Shown here: piece by piece, positions 11,098-23,431 of the stretch | Layout of the letters: the number at the start of each line of letters is the position of its first letter | Position numbering within the stretch: the first letter of the stretch is position 1 | Assembly (NCBI GenBank): GCA_963573305.1 | Contig: OY754329.1 | Span: forward strand, 17,327,200 to 17,391,199 | Origin: Pyrrhosoma nymphula | Lineage: Eukaryota; Arthropoda; Insecta; Odonata; Coenagrionidae | DNA length: 64,000 nt | Direction of reading: 5' to 3' | Program-made: the position numbers and the translations under genes | Notes under the pieces: model-generated | Database searches by the model: none | What the model was told of the DNA's origin: nothing | What the model saw: only the letters and a program-made list of their open reading frames with translations

Positions 11098-14000
11098 GCA
11101 TTGATTAACGAAATCTGGCCTCGGTGCGAGTGTCACTTTCCTCGCTTTTAGTCTCTTTTTCCATGTTTAGTTCCGGTGAGTCTCTTATTGTGACGAGTTA
11201 GTCATCAAAGTTCCTCTTTTTTGCTATTTTACTGCTGCATCTATGGATTAAAGTAATTTTTTAAGGAAATATCTGTGGGACCGTTAGTTTTTGTGTAACC
11301 GTTTCTGCAACGTAGAATGTCATTTAGTTTGGTATTTGATGACCTTTTTCGAGCTTTGATTGGGCAATGACAACATTTTTGAACTATCTAGTTTTTAAAA
11401 ATAAGGAATGGCCTCTGGTTTCCCTTTCTTTTGACCTGAACAGGAGTGGCTAAGCTTAGAACGAGCAGAGTGCATTAGGTAAATGCTTGAAAGAACTAGA
11501 TGAATACGTTTAATGCTAGATTTTAAAATGATCCTTTGCATGAAAATTTAAATGGCTGTTTGTTATGTTTCGTTAACATGTCTTGCTTGTAGCTAAGTGA
11601 CATGCATCCCGTTCTGTGCATTGTCTTTTCGGATCATAGGGAGATATATGTGAGAATTTATTTACCGAGAAACATAACTTGGGCAGCCGGAGAAAAAGGT
11701 TGCACAAAGGCATATGTGGACTGAAAGACTTTGAATTTACCTCTAGTTAAATTCCTTCCAAAAATATATGGCCAGTTCTGGTTCTTCTATGTATTATGGA
11801 ATGATAGTCTATGCTAAATTCCTACTTTATTGACTGGTAGACTTGGAGCATCCGAATATTGAAGTATAAGTGTCATTCTGATATTTTTATCTCCTGCGGA
11901 GATTACACCCGGAAACGCTCTTAATTTTACCGCAAGCTGTGCCGTTCAGTCTCTTGTATTTTGAAATTTGTCTTTTTACGTCTATTGGCTCCCAGTCCCA
12001 TATCTTCTAAATTATTTCATGTGAAAATAATGAAAGCAACGTACGGCTATTTAAATAATCTCTAAACAGCTAATTCTTTAGCTGTGAACTATGCGTTCGT
12101 CCCAGTTTTTCTGAATGCTATATGACGTGGAGAAACAGAGAAGTGACGCTAGCTCTTTTTCTCTTTTTTAGCAACAAATCTATATTTTTGACTGAAGTGA
12201 GTATTGATAATTTTGTTGTTTATAATGAGCGCAAAAGACAGGGTTTCCTGAAGAAACTTCACTGTTGTCTCCTACATTCAGGACCGTCCACCAAAATTTA
12301 GGGTCTACCAACGAAATCAAAAATACTGCAAAATTCATTGCTGGCAATGTACATATAGTGAAATTGGAGTAGTTTGGAGAAAGTTAGCTGACTGCATTAA
12401 TTGAAATGAAATGATGGCGCATTAATGCTAATGCCTCTGTAATTTATGCTTTTACCGTGGTTTAGAAAAGAGAGGGAATGTACAAGCAAATAAGGAACTA
12501 GTTCCACAAGTAAATAAATAGGAAAAAAATAATAAATCATGACATGTTATCTACAATTAACATACAATCTATCTATTTATTATATGTAAAGCAGGATGTT
12601 CTGGCTGAATTACTGTTTAACTGATTCATTCACTCATCAACACACAGCCCAAACTACTGGTGATAAAATCGTGTATTTTTAATATATATTCCTATGTCAA
12701 TTGTTGGTCAAGTCAAGATTAGTAAAATTTCTTGATATTTTAATTACTTGCGAGTAACCCTAGATAAATTTAAAAATTTGCAAAAACATATTGATAAAAC
12801 CTATAAAATATATTATGCGACAAACTCTAACAAATTTGTACTTCATTACCTAGCAGAAATAAATATTCTTTACATTTATTGAGGTTAATATAATTTGTTG
12901 GGTGTAGCTTTTCTAAACTCCTTAAAAACTGCAGTTTTTCCTAAAATAGCAAGGCAAAGATACAAGCGAGGTCTTACTCAATGCATTTTCAAACTACTTT
13001 CACTTTCAAACTCAAGTAGTTAACAAACCTGCGGGAGGGAACAAAGTATTTATAAATTCAAATTCAAATTGAATTCAAATTAAAATAAAATACTATTAAA
13101 ATTAACCACACTATAGAAAGTGATATTTTTTTTTTTAAGTTCTCTTTATAGCGTAGTATATATTATTCATTTTAATATCCATATGTGAGCTCTAAGCCAT
13201 CAAATTGCCGGCACAACCAATCTTAGTCCTCTGAAAACCACAGTAGGCAATACATTCCCATTTGATTGGTTTTGGTTTCCATCTGGAGAAACGCGTATGA
13301 TTGGGCCATCTTAAATTTTACCATGCTAGTTCTAACTGCATACGGACGACATTCACTCTGTTGAAATATATAAATATTTCCCATTAGCCCTAAGTCCTAA
13401 GCGGGGAAGACACCTCTGCCCCGAAAATATTAACTGCCATTTTAACTTTAAAGCTTAAGTGATGAAAATATATTAATTATCTCGCATTGTGACATGTATT
13501 TTGTGGGGTTATTTTGCTCATATATGTCAATCTTCCCGTTATTTTTTGTACCTATCTGTTCGGCAATGTACCTCTCTTATTTTATCTTCCATGTTGGACC
13601 TAGTGATGTAGTGGGGCGTCAAAATGATATTCTCTGTGCCACACTGAAACACACCTGTTCTGGCTTAGTTAATTGGCTTAGTTAAGCTTTAGAGCTGATT
13701 CTGCCAATCATTTCACAATTATTTCATTAATTAATATAGTCAATGAGAAGCAAAAGTATAGCTGTTTTTTAAAATTTCGTCTTTGGATGTGAGACGGCGC
13801 ACCGTCGTTATAAATGACAGCGAGCAAGAAATATGGCATTAAAATGCTTTATGTATTTTGACATTTTTACGATGTTTTATAGCGTTACTTCACCTCAAAG
13901 TTTAGTGGTAAGAGAGAGGAAGTGAGAGAGGGAGAGTCACGTGAGATATACGGTAATCATGTGACCCACACTGATGTGAGTTCATTCGCTTAATGTATTT

Positions 14001-15381
14001 CATCTTGGAAAATTATTTTGTACAGGTTTGTTCATGATTGCAATCGAATGCTTGTTATGCGTCATAGCATCGATACATACAGATGGTGCAGCGATGAAGG
14101 GGTGCATGAAATAGCTTAGGGGATTTTTTTGTCAACTGCGATTGATTACAGAATGCACGTTGCCATTTGTGGGGAATTCTGTCGTCTCCCATACAAAACT
14201 TCTGTGCTTCTTGATTGGCTCGATAGGGCTTTCATTATCGGCAGTCATTAATCCGAATTTTGGCATGCAGCAGCTATAAATTCAATTCTTTTTTCACCAA
14301 ACACACTCTTGATTCATCAATCCATTTTTATGCATTCGTCATATTTTGCTTGATGCGATCACACCAAATATTAAATACCTGAACTTATTGGACAATTAGA
14401 AAAGCCGGGTGCGTGAAAAATTCTACGAGCAAATAGAAAGTGTAAGACAGCTTTCGGAAAGACAACGTTTGAAGCCACTATGACACCTAGAGGCTTTACA
14501 GTAGACTATGGTTATTTAAACAATATTAAAACGAATTGCGTTCAGTGGAATTTCTATAATTTGGCTCTGGGGTCCAGAATATTTTTGATAGGTGAAGTAC
14601 CCATTCTGGGCCCAGTCTTATGGGGGCCCTCTCCTGGAAATGTTTTGAAAATTATAACGACAAATCTACATTTTCTAGCCATTTTGAAATCTTTAAATAT
14701 ATTTTGTTGGGTATTTTTTTATCCAATAATGTTGGTACCCTTAGCAAAGTTGCTTTTATGGGGGTCTAGTTTCGTCTAGAAAATGCACCCATGGTTGAGT
14801 GTTGACGCGAAGGGTGGGTAGGAGTACAAACTACATTTATGGAATAAAAAAGCGGCAATATAAGATCAATGCTCTGCCGAAGAGAATGGATACAAGAATA
14901 CTTTGTTGCCACGCACAATCCATCGCTGCAGCAAAAGCGAAGAAAGTCTTTTGTGCGCAAGAAACACAACACACTTTTCGCCTCTTCCTTTTCTCAGTTC
15001 CATTTTCCCAATCCCCTTCTTTCTTCATTGCTCGTCTCATAAGCATTCCCTGCTACGCAATTTTGTGCTAACTCGCAGGGTAGTGTGCATGTGTATAATT
15101 TTGACGATCATAATGTTAATCACTTAAGACATTATTTTATTATATTAATAGGTCGCGGGCTTCTCAAAGTTGTGTCGCGGGTCTCCCTGCCTCTGCGAAT
15201 TCAAAAATGAAAACAGCTGCTGCAGAATTGAAGGGACAGGGAATTCATGATGCCCGGTGTGTTTCGCACTATCTTTGGAAACCTTCAATAATTAGGGTAC
15301 TTTTTTTCTTGAGTAGAATAAACCTACACTTTAGCTTTAAATGTGAGGCATTTTGGGTGAAGTAATTTTCATAAATCGGAC
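11098..15381. other. Long AT-rich stretch, nothing recognised
   Basis: The longest frames are about 100 codons and look random. Small low-complexity spots occur, for example TTCAAATT-type repeats near 13057-13090 and a purine run near 13908-13935. I found no transposon termini or RNA genes. Confidence 0.35.
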
Positions 15382-15992
15382 TTAAGGTGGTTCCACCGTA
15401 AAATGACTTAAATGTCATTTTATTCATATTCTGTCTTCTTGTAGAAAAAGTTGTCCTCTATCTGATATGAACCAAAAAATAATACCATTCCACGCTATTT
15501 TATTCTATAATTGAACTTGAAATTACATGGTGTTCAATGGGGGAATGAGAGAAACACGGGGAAAAATATTGTTTTTCCATAAAATACAAATCCCATTTTC
15601 GTGGAAAACTGTCTCAAAGAAGGAAATAATCCAGAGAAACAGAATAAAAATAAAATACAGGCATCCTACCACCTTATTTTTCTAGTTATTGAAGAATTAA
15701 TGCCGCAATTGAAGTCAAAATGCGGTTGATCATAGGAAATGGCGCTGCAGCCTTACTATGGCTGGAAATATTGTATATGTATATAGTATGGCTGCAGTCG
15801 TACTATGGCTGGAAAAAAGTGCTCATTTAAAATACATTCGTGGAATAATCTGTATATGTTGTAACTTTATACTTTTGGGTTTCTATAGGCAACGCATTGC
15901 ATCAGTGAAAGGAGGATTTTTTTGACAAAATATCAAAAATGTGGAGTTAAGTATTTGTTTTGACTCACGCAGTCGTGGCGGAACCTCCTTAA
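15382..15992 (+). mobile_element. TTAA family 1 MITE, copy B
   Basis: The termini TTAAGGTGGTTCCACCG and GGCGGAACCTCCTTAA and the interior match copies A and C. This copy is longer because of an internal duplication around 15745-15815, where the phrase ACTATGGCTGGAAA is repeated on either side of a short TATATGTATATAG tract. It is non-coding and the TTAA is retained at both ends. Confidence 0.85.
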
Positions 15993-16249
15993 TGGATTCA
16001 TTCAAACTTAAGTTGAGGACTATCACGAAACTACCAAAATATTTCTTGGCACACAGACCCCTTCAATTCATTACAGCGTCACCTCGACCTTTCAAATCAT
16101 TTTCACTAACAGATGGTTGGAAATTGGCTCCACAGAGGCATTCAGGGCATGTTGTGAAAAGAGTGACAGAGGGAGATCTACTGCTCTATTGGTCCAGTAT
16201 TATTTAAACAACATATGAATGTTTTTCCCCTCTTTATCCATCGGGGGCG

Positions 16250-16560
16250 ATTTGATTGACGTGAATTTTATTTCCCGCGGGACTCCATAGTGGGAGGCTG
16301 GGCACAAAACACTCATGATGGAGCGATTCCACTTCATTCGGCGTGGGAATCAGCCTCGCCTAAAATCCCTTTACGCGAGACCACCAGACGCGCACTCTTC
16401 GGCGAAACCTGTTTATTCGTGCGGAAGGGAGGGCCTGTACCGCGGCGTCCAAAAACACATCATTCGTTCCGGAAACCGTGTGTGCATCGCCAGTGACCGA
16501 ATGCAAATGGTTTCGGTCAAGGGCACGGGTCTCTTATGGACACTCCTCGCAAAAGCGTAA
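16250..16560 (+). other. GC-rich island with unrecognised overlapping frames
   Basis: This is a 300-bp GC/CpG-rich patch between AT-rich flanks. Two overlapping plus-strand frames of 68 and 81 codons are open across it. Neither product has a recognisable domain. A TATATAA-like sequence follows at 16564, but nothing else supports a promoter. Confidence 0.25.
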
Positions 16561-17347
16561 CCCTATATAACGGAGGAGGGAATAACGTTTCTTTTGAGTT
16601 GGAATGCCGGTTGGCAATGAAACGTGTCGCCGTCTCTACCGGCTAGGTAAATAATTACCAACTAATGCCGAGAATGGGAGGGCTTCTATATTGTTGTACA
16701 ACAAAGTTCAATGCCCATTTTTCAAGCTCTAGTATATATGTCATAGTTTTTAAAATGTGGTCAGTATTGAAAATGGCCAATTAATGGCGACCCAGGGAAC
16801 TACGTATCTTATTTTTGTCTCTCTAAATGCACGCTATATTCGCATTTCACCAAATGCTTCACTTATCATAATATGGGGACAAATTGATAGGATTTAATTT
16901 AAGAAGAAATTGATAGCGATCGGATGGCGTTGATACTTGCCAAATATCAGCTAAACTCTAGGCATTTATGTTTTGCGCTGTCCCATTATGTGCAAGGAAA
17001 TTTTTGTGACTTTTCCGATGCATTTATACTGCGGTTCTTCATATCAGAAACTTTGATTGATGGTCTCACACAAAGAATTTGGACTAGGTCAAGTTCTTCG
17101 TCTTCATTGCTCGAAATCTGGAATCTGAGAATTTTTCATGCATAAGGTTTCTTTTCTTAGTGGTGGTATTACATGCCTTGATCCGGATGAACCTTTGAAC
17201 TCTTAGTTAATAGTGATTCCAGGTATATTTATTTGAGGGAAAATAGATTGTCATATCCAATCCTCATGATAGCACAAGATTTTGCTGTCAAGCAAGATCT
17301 ATTCTTAGCTATTCTTTCCTAATTACACTGTTGAGAATAAGACGGAC
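16561..17347. other. AT-rich DNA, nothing recognised
   Basis: I see no supported gene or repeat here. The PLE fragment that follows may begin slightly upstream of 17348. Confidence 0.35.
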
Positions 17348-17770
17348 TTGGAAAAAGAATACTTCATTGTTGTATCCAGTGGAAAACTACAAAGCCGACT
17401 GCTTACAGTGAAAGACCATCTTGGACTCGAGACCTCCGGCGTCTACCGCATTCCCAGCGAATGCGAAGATGTTTACATCGGGGAGACCTGTCGTACAATA
17501 GAAATAAGAAAAGCGGAAAAGGAGCTGCATCAGACTTGGCTACCCGGAGAAATCGACAGTCGCAGACTCAACCGGAACCACGCCATTGCCTTCAACGAAG
17601 CAAAGTTAATCAGCAGGGCCAATGGCTGGTGAAATAGGTTGACCAAAGAGGCTATTGAAATAAGATTGGAAGAAAACAAATTCAACAGAGACGCAGGATA
17701 TGCCCTAAGAAGCACTTGGAATCCGTTCCTTCACAAAGTGAAAGACAAGAAAGAGGCACCAACACTCTGA
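17348..17770 (+). pseudogene. Penelope-like element ORF, GIY-YIG endonuclease end
   Basis: The frame encodes the C-terminal GIY-YIG nuclease of a Penelope-like retroelement. Visible blocks are S-G-V-Y-R-I-P-S-E-C, V-Y-I-G-E-T-C-R-T-I, and downstream N-R-D-A-G-Y-A-L-R-S-T-W-N-P, the last matching N-R-D-C-G-L-x-L-S-x-T-W-x-P in the copy at 44543. The GVY/YIG motif is intact, but the following R-x-x-E-H block is degraded. An in-frame TGA at 17630-17632 replaces what was probably a Trp codon, and the frame then continues to the normal stop at about 17770. The reverse transcriptase domain is absent. Its stop lies about 70 bp before a hammerhead, the usual PLE 3' arrangement. Confidence 0.85.
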
Positions 17771-17836
17771 CCAATCATGTGGAACCTGAGTCTGAGTGAA
17801 GGGTATATAAACTCGGTAAGTTTCATGACTCGATAT

Positions 17837-17881
17837 AAGCCCTGAAGACGACGGCAGAGACAGCCATCGAAACGTTGGCAA
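17837..17881 (+). ncRNA. Hammerhead ribozyme in PLE terminal repeat
   Basis: The order is GCC (stem I), CUGAAGA, a stem II of GACGGC/GCCAUC with one mismatch, GAAA, a minimal stem III C/G, GUU as the cleavage triplet, then GGC closing stem I. All core boxes fit. Its position just after the GIY-YIG ORF is where Penelope-like elements carry this motif. Confidence 0.75.
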
Positions 17882-18021
17882 CAACCGCCTTCCTGACCGG
17901 GTGAGGAAACCCGAAAAGATTCAATCGGCCTTGTTCGCCGGGAAAACACCAAATCTTTCATACTTCTATCTTGCTTAGCGCTGCTGTATGGGGTTGGAAT
18001 CATTATTAGAGGTTTTCGACC

Positions 18022-18502
18022 GGTGAAGGTAGTTTGAGCTAGATATTTCTCCTACAGTAACATGAGGCCATATTTCAATTGCACTGTTGTAGAAATCGTG
18101 AAGTAAATATAGTAATATTAATGACATCAAAACCTCAGTAATTTCTTGAATACTCATTTTTGAGTCTCAAACTTATTTTTTTTCACGGCGTGCGTTGGAA
18201 ACTCCTATAAAACAGTTTTTTTTGTTGTCATTTTATAAAAAAGAATTACGGTGAGGAATAAACTAATTTTTTTAATAAATTAAGAATAACATACCAACAT
18301 TCACCATTACATTTCTGAAGCAAAAATGTTTTTAAAAATAATTTCTCTCTGGAGAGCATAGTTTTACCATTATATCCTATGGAAAACGGCTTCTACTTTT
18401 AATTTTTGCAAAATCTCGATGGTAAAGATGAATCTTTCCTTTAAAATGAGGCCAGATTCATTAAATTGCGTGTGTAGCGATATTCCGCTATAACTACCTT
18501 GT
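18022..18502 (-). mobile_element. TTAA family 2 MITE, diverged copy
   Basis: The left end TGAAGGTAGTTTGAGCTAGA and the right end GCTATAACTACCTTGTG correspond to the family 2 termini. The interior follows the copies at 29861 and 57179 in order: the ATTTTTGAGTC zone, the hairpin-like middle, and the AAAATGAGGCCAGATTCAT block. Both TTAA targets have mutated and many substitutions are present, so this is the oldest copy in the window. Confidence 0.7.
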
Positions 18503-18623
18503 GTTAGGTTTAGATGGAGACGAGAATTCCTCTACAAATCTTGTAATAACAGGTTGTACTTATCAGCGGGGGAAAGGGAGGACCTTCTTGTTAGAGCATA
18601 GGACTGATGTGTGAGCGAGATCA

Positions 18624-19380
18624 GGGGGATTGTGCTTGAATCGATCGAGATAATTTCGATCACCTAAATAAAGAGTCAAGTGGTACAATAACGAAAGGTG
18701 CGCGATTTTGGTGTGTTTAAAACATTAGGATGGATAAATTACGCGTCTGATATGTTGATTATTGAAACTGTAATCGAGATATTCGACTCCCATCAACGAT
18801 ACTCCGGTGAAAACAACCCGATCGGAAAGGTTTCGTGAGATTTTTACGAATAAGAATAAGAAGAGAATAAGAATAAAGTTTATTTCACCCAAAAGATATA
18901 TATACAATTTTAACAAATAAAAAATGGGGGTGAAACTCGACACCCCAAGAAGAAATAGTTTCTTGTTTTGGGGTTGCCATTCCTTGAATAAATTGGCTGT
19001 AGTAGTTCAGCAGCTGTCAGTTACAAAAATAATCATAAAATAAATTCTGGTTTTATATTACATAAATGTGTTCCATTATAACAGTTATGAATTTAAATTT
19101 AAAATAAATTGCAATATTCACATAATATAATAAGTGCACATACCATACAAGAATCACACCATAGTTTTTAACAGATATTCTACATCATTTTACTCAAACA
19201 ACCAAAATTTCAATATTCTGAGGAAAATAGTCTTAATGCTAATTGGGCTATCTCATTTGGAATTTTTTGACGAATTTCGAATGGTTTAAATACTTCAAAA
19301 TCTCGAGCCCTTCGTGATTGTACCACGTGACTCCCAAATTACGCGATCTTATCATCTCGATCGATTCAAGCACAACCCCC
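18624..19380. mobile_element. Inverted-repeat DNA element with internal LINE tail
   Basis: Arms of about 110 bp (18624-18735 and 19265-19380) are imperfect reverse complements. Both start GGGGG or GGGGGA followed by TTGTGCTTGAATCGATCGAG. Between them, from about 18842, is an AATAAGAATAAG tract followed by AATAAAGTTTATTTCACCC. On the minus strand this looks like a LINE 3' end with a (TTATTC)n-type tail, so a LINE probably inserted into the palindrome. The superfamily is unknown and I found no clear target duplication. Confidence 0.6.
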
Positions 19381-19539
19381 AGACTAACGAAATATCGCGT
19401 TCGTTAATGTCTTCAGTACTTTTTCATCTACGTCTAAATATTACCCTGTGAACCGCCGCAGGGGCCCATGGCTGGAGGTGTTAGGACATCAGCCATTAAG
19501 CAGAGAGGGAAGAGAAGAGGTAATCGGAATATAGAAAGG

Positions 19540-19920
19540 ACGAATGTTAATTGTATGTGAACGGAGTGTCTTATGTGCTAACCCTTTTAATGTTTCAAGG
19601 TTCCGCCTCTTTATCTTCCTACCTTTACAAAGCATTTTGAATCTAACTTCAAACTTCATCATCACTAAGTTATGATCTGAGTCCGGATCCGCCCCTGGAT
19701 AGTTCGTGAGTTTTTTACACTTCGTAAACCTTTGCCTTACCATTATATACTCAAGTTGGTATCTCCCAGTATCATCCGGCATTTTCCATGTGTAACTACG
19801 CCTGAGGTGATGTCTAATTGTCACTACTAATTTATTTATTCTACAAAACTCAACTGCCTTTTCACCGCGATCATTTCTTATCATATGTGCTTTCTTTTTG
19901 TTGAAATTAATAATGGTTTG
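19540..19920 (-). pseudogene. LINE apurinic-type endonuclease fragment
   Basis: The minus-strand frame reads I-R-N-D-R-G-E-K-A-V-E-F-C-R, then Y-T-W-K-M-P, Q-L-E-Y-I-M-V and G-A-D-P-D-S-D-H-N-L-V. These match the C-terminal half of the APE endonuclease domain of RTE/CR1-like non-LTR retrotransposons: N-x-x-G-E-x-L-x-E-F-C, Y-T-W, Q-I-D-Y-I and the catalytic S-D-H. In this copy the usual Asp of Q-I-D-Y is Glu. The N-terminal endonuclease half and the reverse transcriptase are missing. Confidence 0.85.
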
Positions 19921-19974
19921 TGGAGAGACAGACTTTTTGTACCAATCAATTTGGTGGTGCATCTATCTTATTTG

Positions 19975-20405
19975 GCCGTTTCTTTCAGTTCTATTCCGGG
20001 TCGCCAGCTTGGGTGGCTTGGAATGCAAATGCAGCGGTGGATGCAAATGCAACTGGGGGAAGAGGATGGGGATGGAGTGGGAGCGGGGACGGGGACGGGG
20101 ACGGACGGGTTGGTCGAGTCGAATCGCTTGGGATAAGGGTGGTGCGGGAGGGGGCGGGGTGGTTGGGGGGGTCGTCTGTGTTTTGGGCTCACCTCTTGCG
20201 CGAGGAGAGAGAGAGGACCCTTGTCCCGTGTGTAGTACGTGCTAGCGTTAGAGGGGACTCCACGATCGGGGAAGCGTTGGCCTCTGCGGCGAGACGGCCA
20301 CGGAATCCACTGAAAAATAAAGGAATCGTTGTTGGGGGGATAATGAGTGGCACAGGAGGAGGCTGTGCCGAGCGGTGCTCCCAGACGGGCGGGTTCAATT
20401 AAGCC
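19975..20405. other. GC-rich, G-rich island, function unknown
   Basis: This patch is strongly GC-rich with repeated GGGGA/GGGAC runs (20080-20105) and long open frames on both strands. That openness is expected when stop codons are rare by composition. No product resembles a known family. The region may be a first exon, a promoter or a GC-rich insert, and the G-runs could form a G-quadruplex. Confidence 0.3.
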
Positions 20406-22339
20406 CGTATACACACGATGCGTGATTCAACGTAAGATCGTTTATGCTAGCCGGTAGGTACTTAGTATTCATTACGGAATCCAGTATGATTTGAGCCCTC
20501 CTGAAAGGCTTAACGCGGTCATTCAACTTTTAATGGCGAGAGAGCGGTATTCTCATTCACAACGTAGCGCTAAATATTCTGATAAATAAAATTTATACTA
20601 AAATTTTAGATCAACCAATCTTTGGTAGTAGATGTCCAAAACAACTGTCCGGACGTTTTCACCCATTGTTCACCCAAAAAATTAAAGATCGCCCGGCGAA
20701 TGTAATCGCCAAGGAAGTTGAAGCGTACTCTCTTTAGTAAAAGCTAACCTGATAGTTTGACAGCTAGTGGTTGGAGTGATTTTTGTTCATGTAAAGATTT
20801 GCATGGAACTTTGTATAAGTATTCTCATTAGTGATATCTAAATTGGTAAAAGTGAAATAATTGTATCACACCAATTTGTTTTTTTGGCAATTCAATGCTA
20901 TTGTAACACGTAGCCTTATGACACGTGACGCATTTTTTTGTAATAATTCGATTACATATGTACAGATTTTCTCCTTCTAAACGCGACGCGACGCGAAATA
21001 ATTCATTTCTAATTATAATAATTATTGCTAACAAATATCAAGGTATCACGCAGACTCCAATATTAGAAAATAGCATATTTCAATGTAATTTCGAGTAAAT
21101 TTTTAATACTCTGCCGAAAACTCTAGTCAAAGCGTACTTTAATCAAGGAAATCATCTAAAAGATCATGCTTGTATCATAACCATTACTGCGTGTACTGTG
21201 AGTTCCAACGCATAAACTGATGTACTTAAATGAAATGTGGTCCAAGAATTTTTTTTCGACTTACTTAAAAATTATTGAAGTATGCACTCAATAACCCACG
21301 ATTACCACTCCAGCAACCTTAATCGTACTGGGAGTGAGAGGCAAATCAGAACCGAATCAATGTGAAATCAAGCAGCTGAGCGAGTATGATAGGGAACATG
21401 CTTGTTAGCCAGCGTGCGGGTTCAGCATCACATAATAATGGAAAACTATCAATAGGGTGAGGATTTATAGACACAAAAATCAAGCAAAATAGGCAAAAAA
21501 GTTTGAAAATAGGTAAAATAAATATTGAAAATAGGCAAGAAGGCAAAAAAGGGTCAGGGATACCTAAAATGCACTATCTTTGATTACAACAAAGATTTAA
21601 TAAAGAAAAAATAAAATAATACTTTAAATTGAGTAACGGAAAATGTTTTTAACGCTATAATGAAAAAGTTGTCATTTTCTGGGAAAAATCTTGTTTTCTG
21701 GCCTTGTACCAGTTCGTATGAATAACCTTGTAAACATAACCGAAAAAAGTCACAACTTACTTGTTTGCAGAACAATAGTCAAGCAACCACAATCCTATCC
21801 GTGGTAGAGTTCGGATTGCTGTTAATCCACTGTTGAAGGTTTGCTGCCCTTGATTTTCGCACGGTAAACTCTTCTTTGAGAGAAACTACTAAACATATTT
21901 TACTGTTCACTTGTTGCTCCCCGACAATATTTTGTCAGCCATTCTGTAACTGTTTATTTGAAAAGTCGCGAGAGTGCGTTTTCAACGTAATTTTCTTGTT
22001 GCTTTTGTGATGAAATTATTAAGGCTTAGTTGTATTGCAGTTTATACTAAACCCTTCCAGCACTAAGGAGAATGATCTTGAACCGCCTCTCAGTATTCAT
22101 TTATTTTAATTTTTTTTATGAGTCTGATGCTGTATGTGAGAAAAAAGAGCCCGAAAACTATAAAATAGATATATGTGACCAAAATAGGCATTTCCCCCAA
22201 AATATGCAAAGATAGGCAAAAATGAAAATGTGTTGCACAGACTCCAAATGACCTAAAACGTGAAAATGCTTAATTTTTTATTTGGGATTTTCCACGCTAC
22301 AGCAGTTTTCCTCACCAAACCCCACACATCCATCTTCCT
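20406..22339. other. AT-rich DNA with AGGCAAAA-type phrases, no clear gene
   Basis: Around 21480-21555 and 22183-22220 the phrase AATAGGCAAAA recurs several times, on either side of a 600-bp segment. The minus strand at 21750-21845 encodes W-I-N-S-N-P-N-S-T then F-C-K-Q-V-S-C after an in-frame stop. This is loosely reminiscent of the zinc-finger head of some hAT transposases, but too weak to call. Confidence 0.3.
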
Positions 22340-23332
22340 TAAGTAAAAGTCCTTAATACCCTTAAGTTCATCATCCAATTCACACCCTCCACCCGACCCT
22401 ATCAAATGTATCTCCCACATCTAACCCCCTCCTATCCATTTCCTTCCTCACTCCATCACACCATAACTTATTGGGTCTTCCTCTTTTCCTTCTGCCTTCC
22501 GGTATCCATTTTAGAGACGCTTTGGGTATTATCTCATCCCCCATTCTTTGGAAGTGTCCAAATCATCGTAATAAAGTCAAACTTCCACTGCACCCTTCTT
22601 TACGTCCAAGATTTCTCTTATCACCTCATTTCTGACTCATTCTATCCTTGATTTCCTGGCCGATTTCCGCCAAAAGTCCATTTCTGAGCCTCGTAATTTA
22701 CTTTTTTCTCTTTTTTTTAGTCCCATGTTTCGGCTCCATAAAGCTCAATACTTTCTACTATTGCTATATATGTATTTGTTATTGTTCTTTTAATGATTTT
22801 GCTGCTCCATAGTAAGGGGTTCAATATTAAAATTGCCCTTCTGCTCTGGAATATACGATTATCTATTTCTAATTTCCAGGATCCATCGATTTGTACTACT
22901 GATCCTAAATACTTGAAATGGGAGACTTTTTTGATCTTATTCCCGTCAATTTCTACATCTTCATTGCTGCAGTTTAGATTTTGGGTTTTCTACTATTTAA
23001 TTTTTAAACCCCATCTCTGATCTGATAGTTTCCTGCACATGTAGTTAATATCGTCCGACTTTGTGAAATTATGACCTGGTCGTCAGCGAAATGAAGATTT
23101 GAATTGCATTAACCATTTTGTGTGAACTGCATTCCCCAAAAGTTGAACTGGTGAACTGCATTCCCCAAAAGAAGATTTGAACCCATTCGTCCACATTTTC
23201 TAGTTCATTCTCTTAAGCTGACGTCTAAATAAATTAAAATAATATAAATTCAACAGATTCAGGCGAGATATCGTGGAAGTTCTTCATAATGTAAGAGAAA
23301 CAATTGCACTTTTCCACAAAATGGTTTATTGC

Positions 23333-23371
23333 GTACAACGCGTTTCGGCTCACAGAGCCATCATCAGGTAC
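23333..23371 (-). ncRNA. Hammerhead ribozyme, left arm of insertion 4
   Basis: On the minus strand GUAC pairs with a distal GUAC as stem I. Between them are CUGAUGA, stem II GGCUC/GAGCC with a UGU loop, GAAA, the short stem III A-C/G-U around GC, and GUU. All core positions are met. Confidence 0.85.
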
Positions 23372-23392
23372 AAGACCTGACCTGTACATCTT

Positions 23393-23431
23393 GTACCTGA
23401 TGATGGCTCTGTGAGCCGAAACGCGTTGTAC
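23393..23431 (+). ncRNA. Hammerhead ribozyme, right arm of insertion 4
   Basis: This is the mirror copy of the ribozyme at 23333-23371, identical through CUGAUGA, stem II and GAAA. Two copies in opposite orientation mean a transcript across the palindrome would fold into one long hairpin rather than two independent ribozymes. Confidence 0.85.

Noticed and set aside
19898..20402. Plus- and minus-strand frames of 115-160 codons
   Set aside because: They lie in G/C-rich low-complexity DNA where stops are rare; frames on both strands are open and no domain is recognisable.
21545..21845. hAT-type transposase zinc-finger head on the minus strand
   Set aside because: Only one F-C-K-x-V-S-C-like motif, with an in-frame stop before it and no downstream domain.
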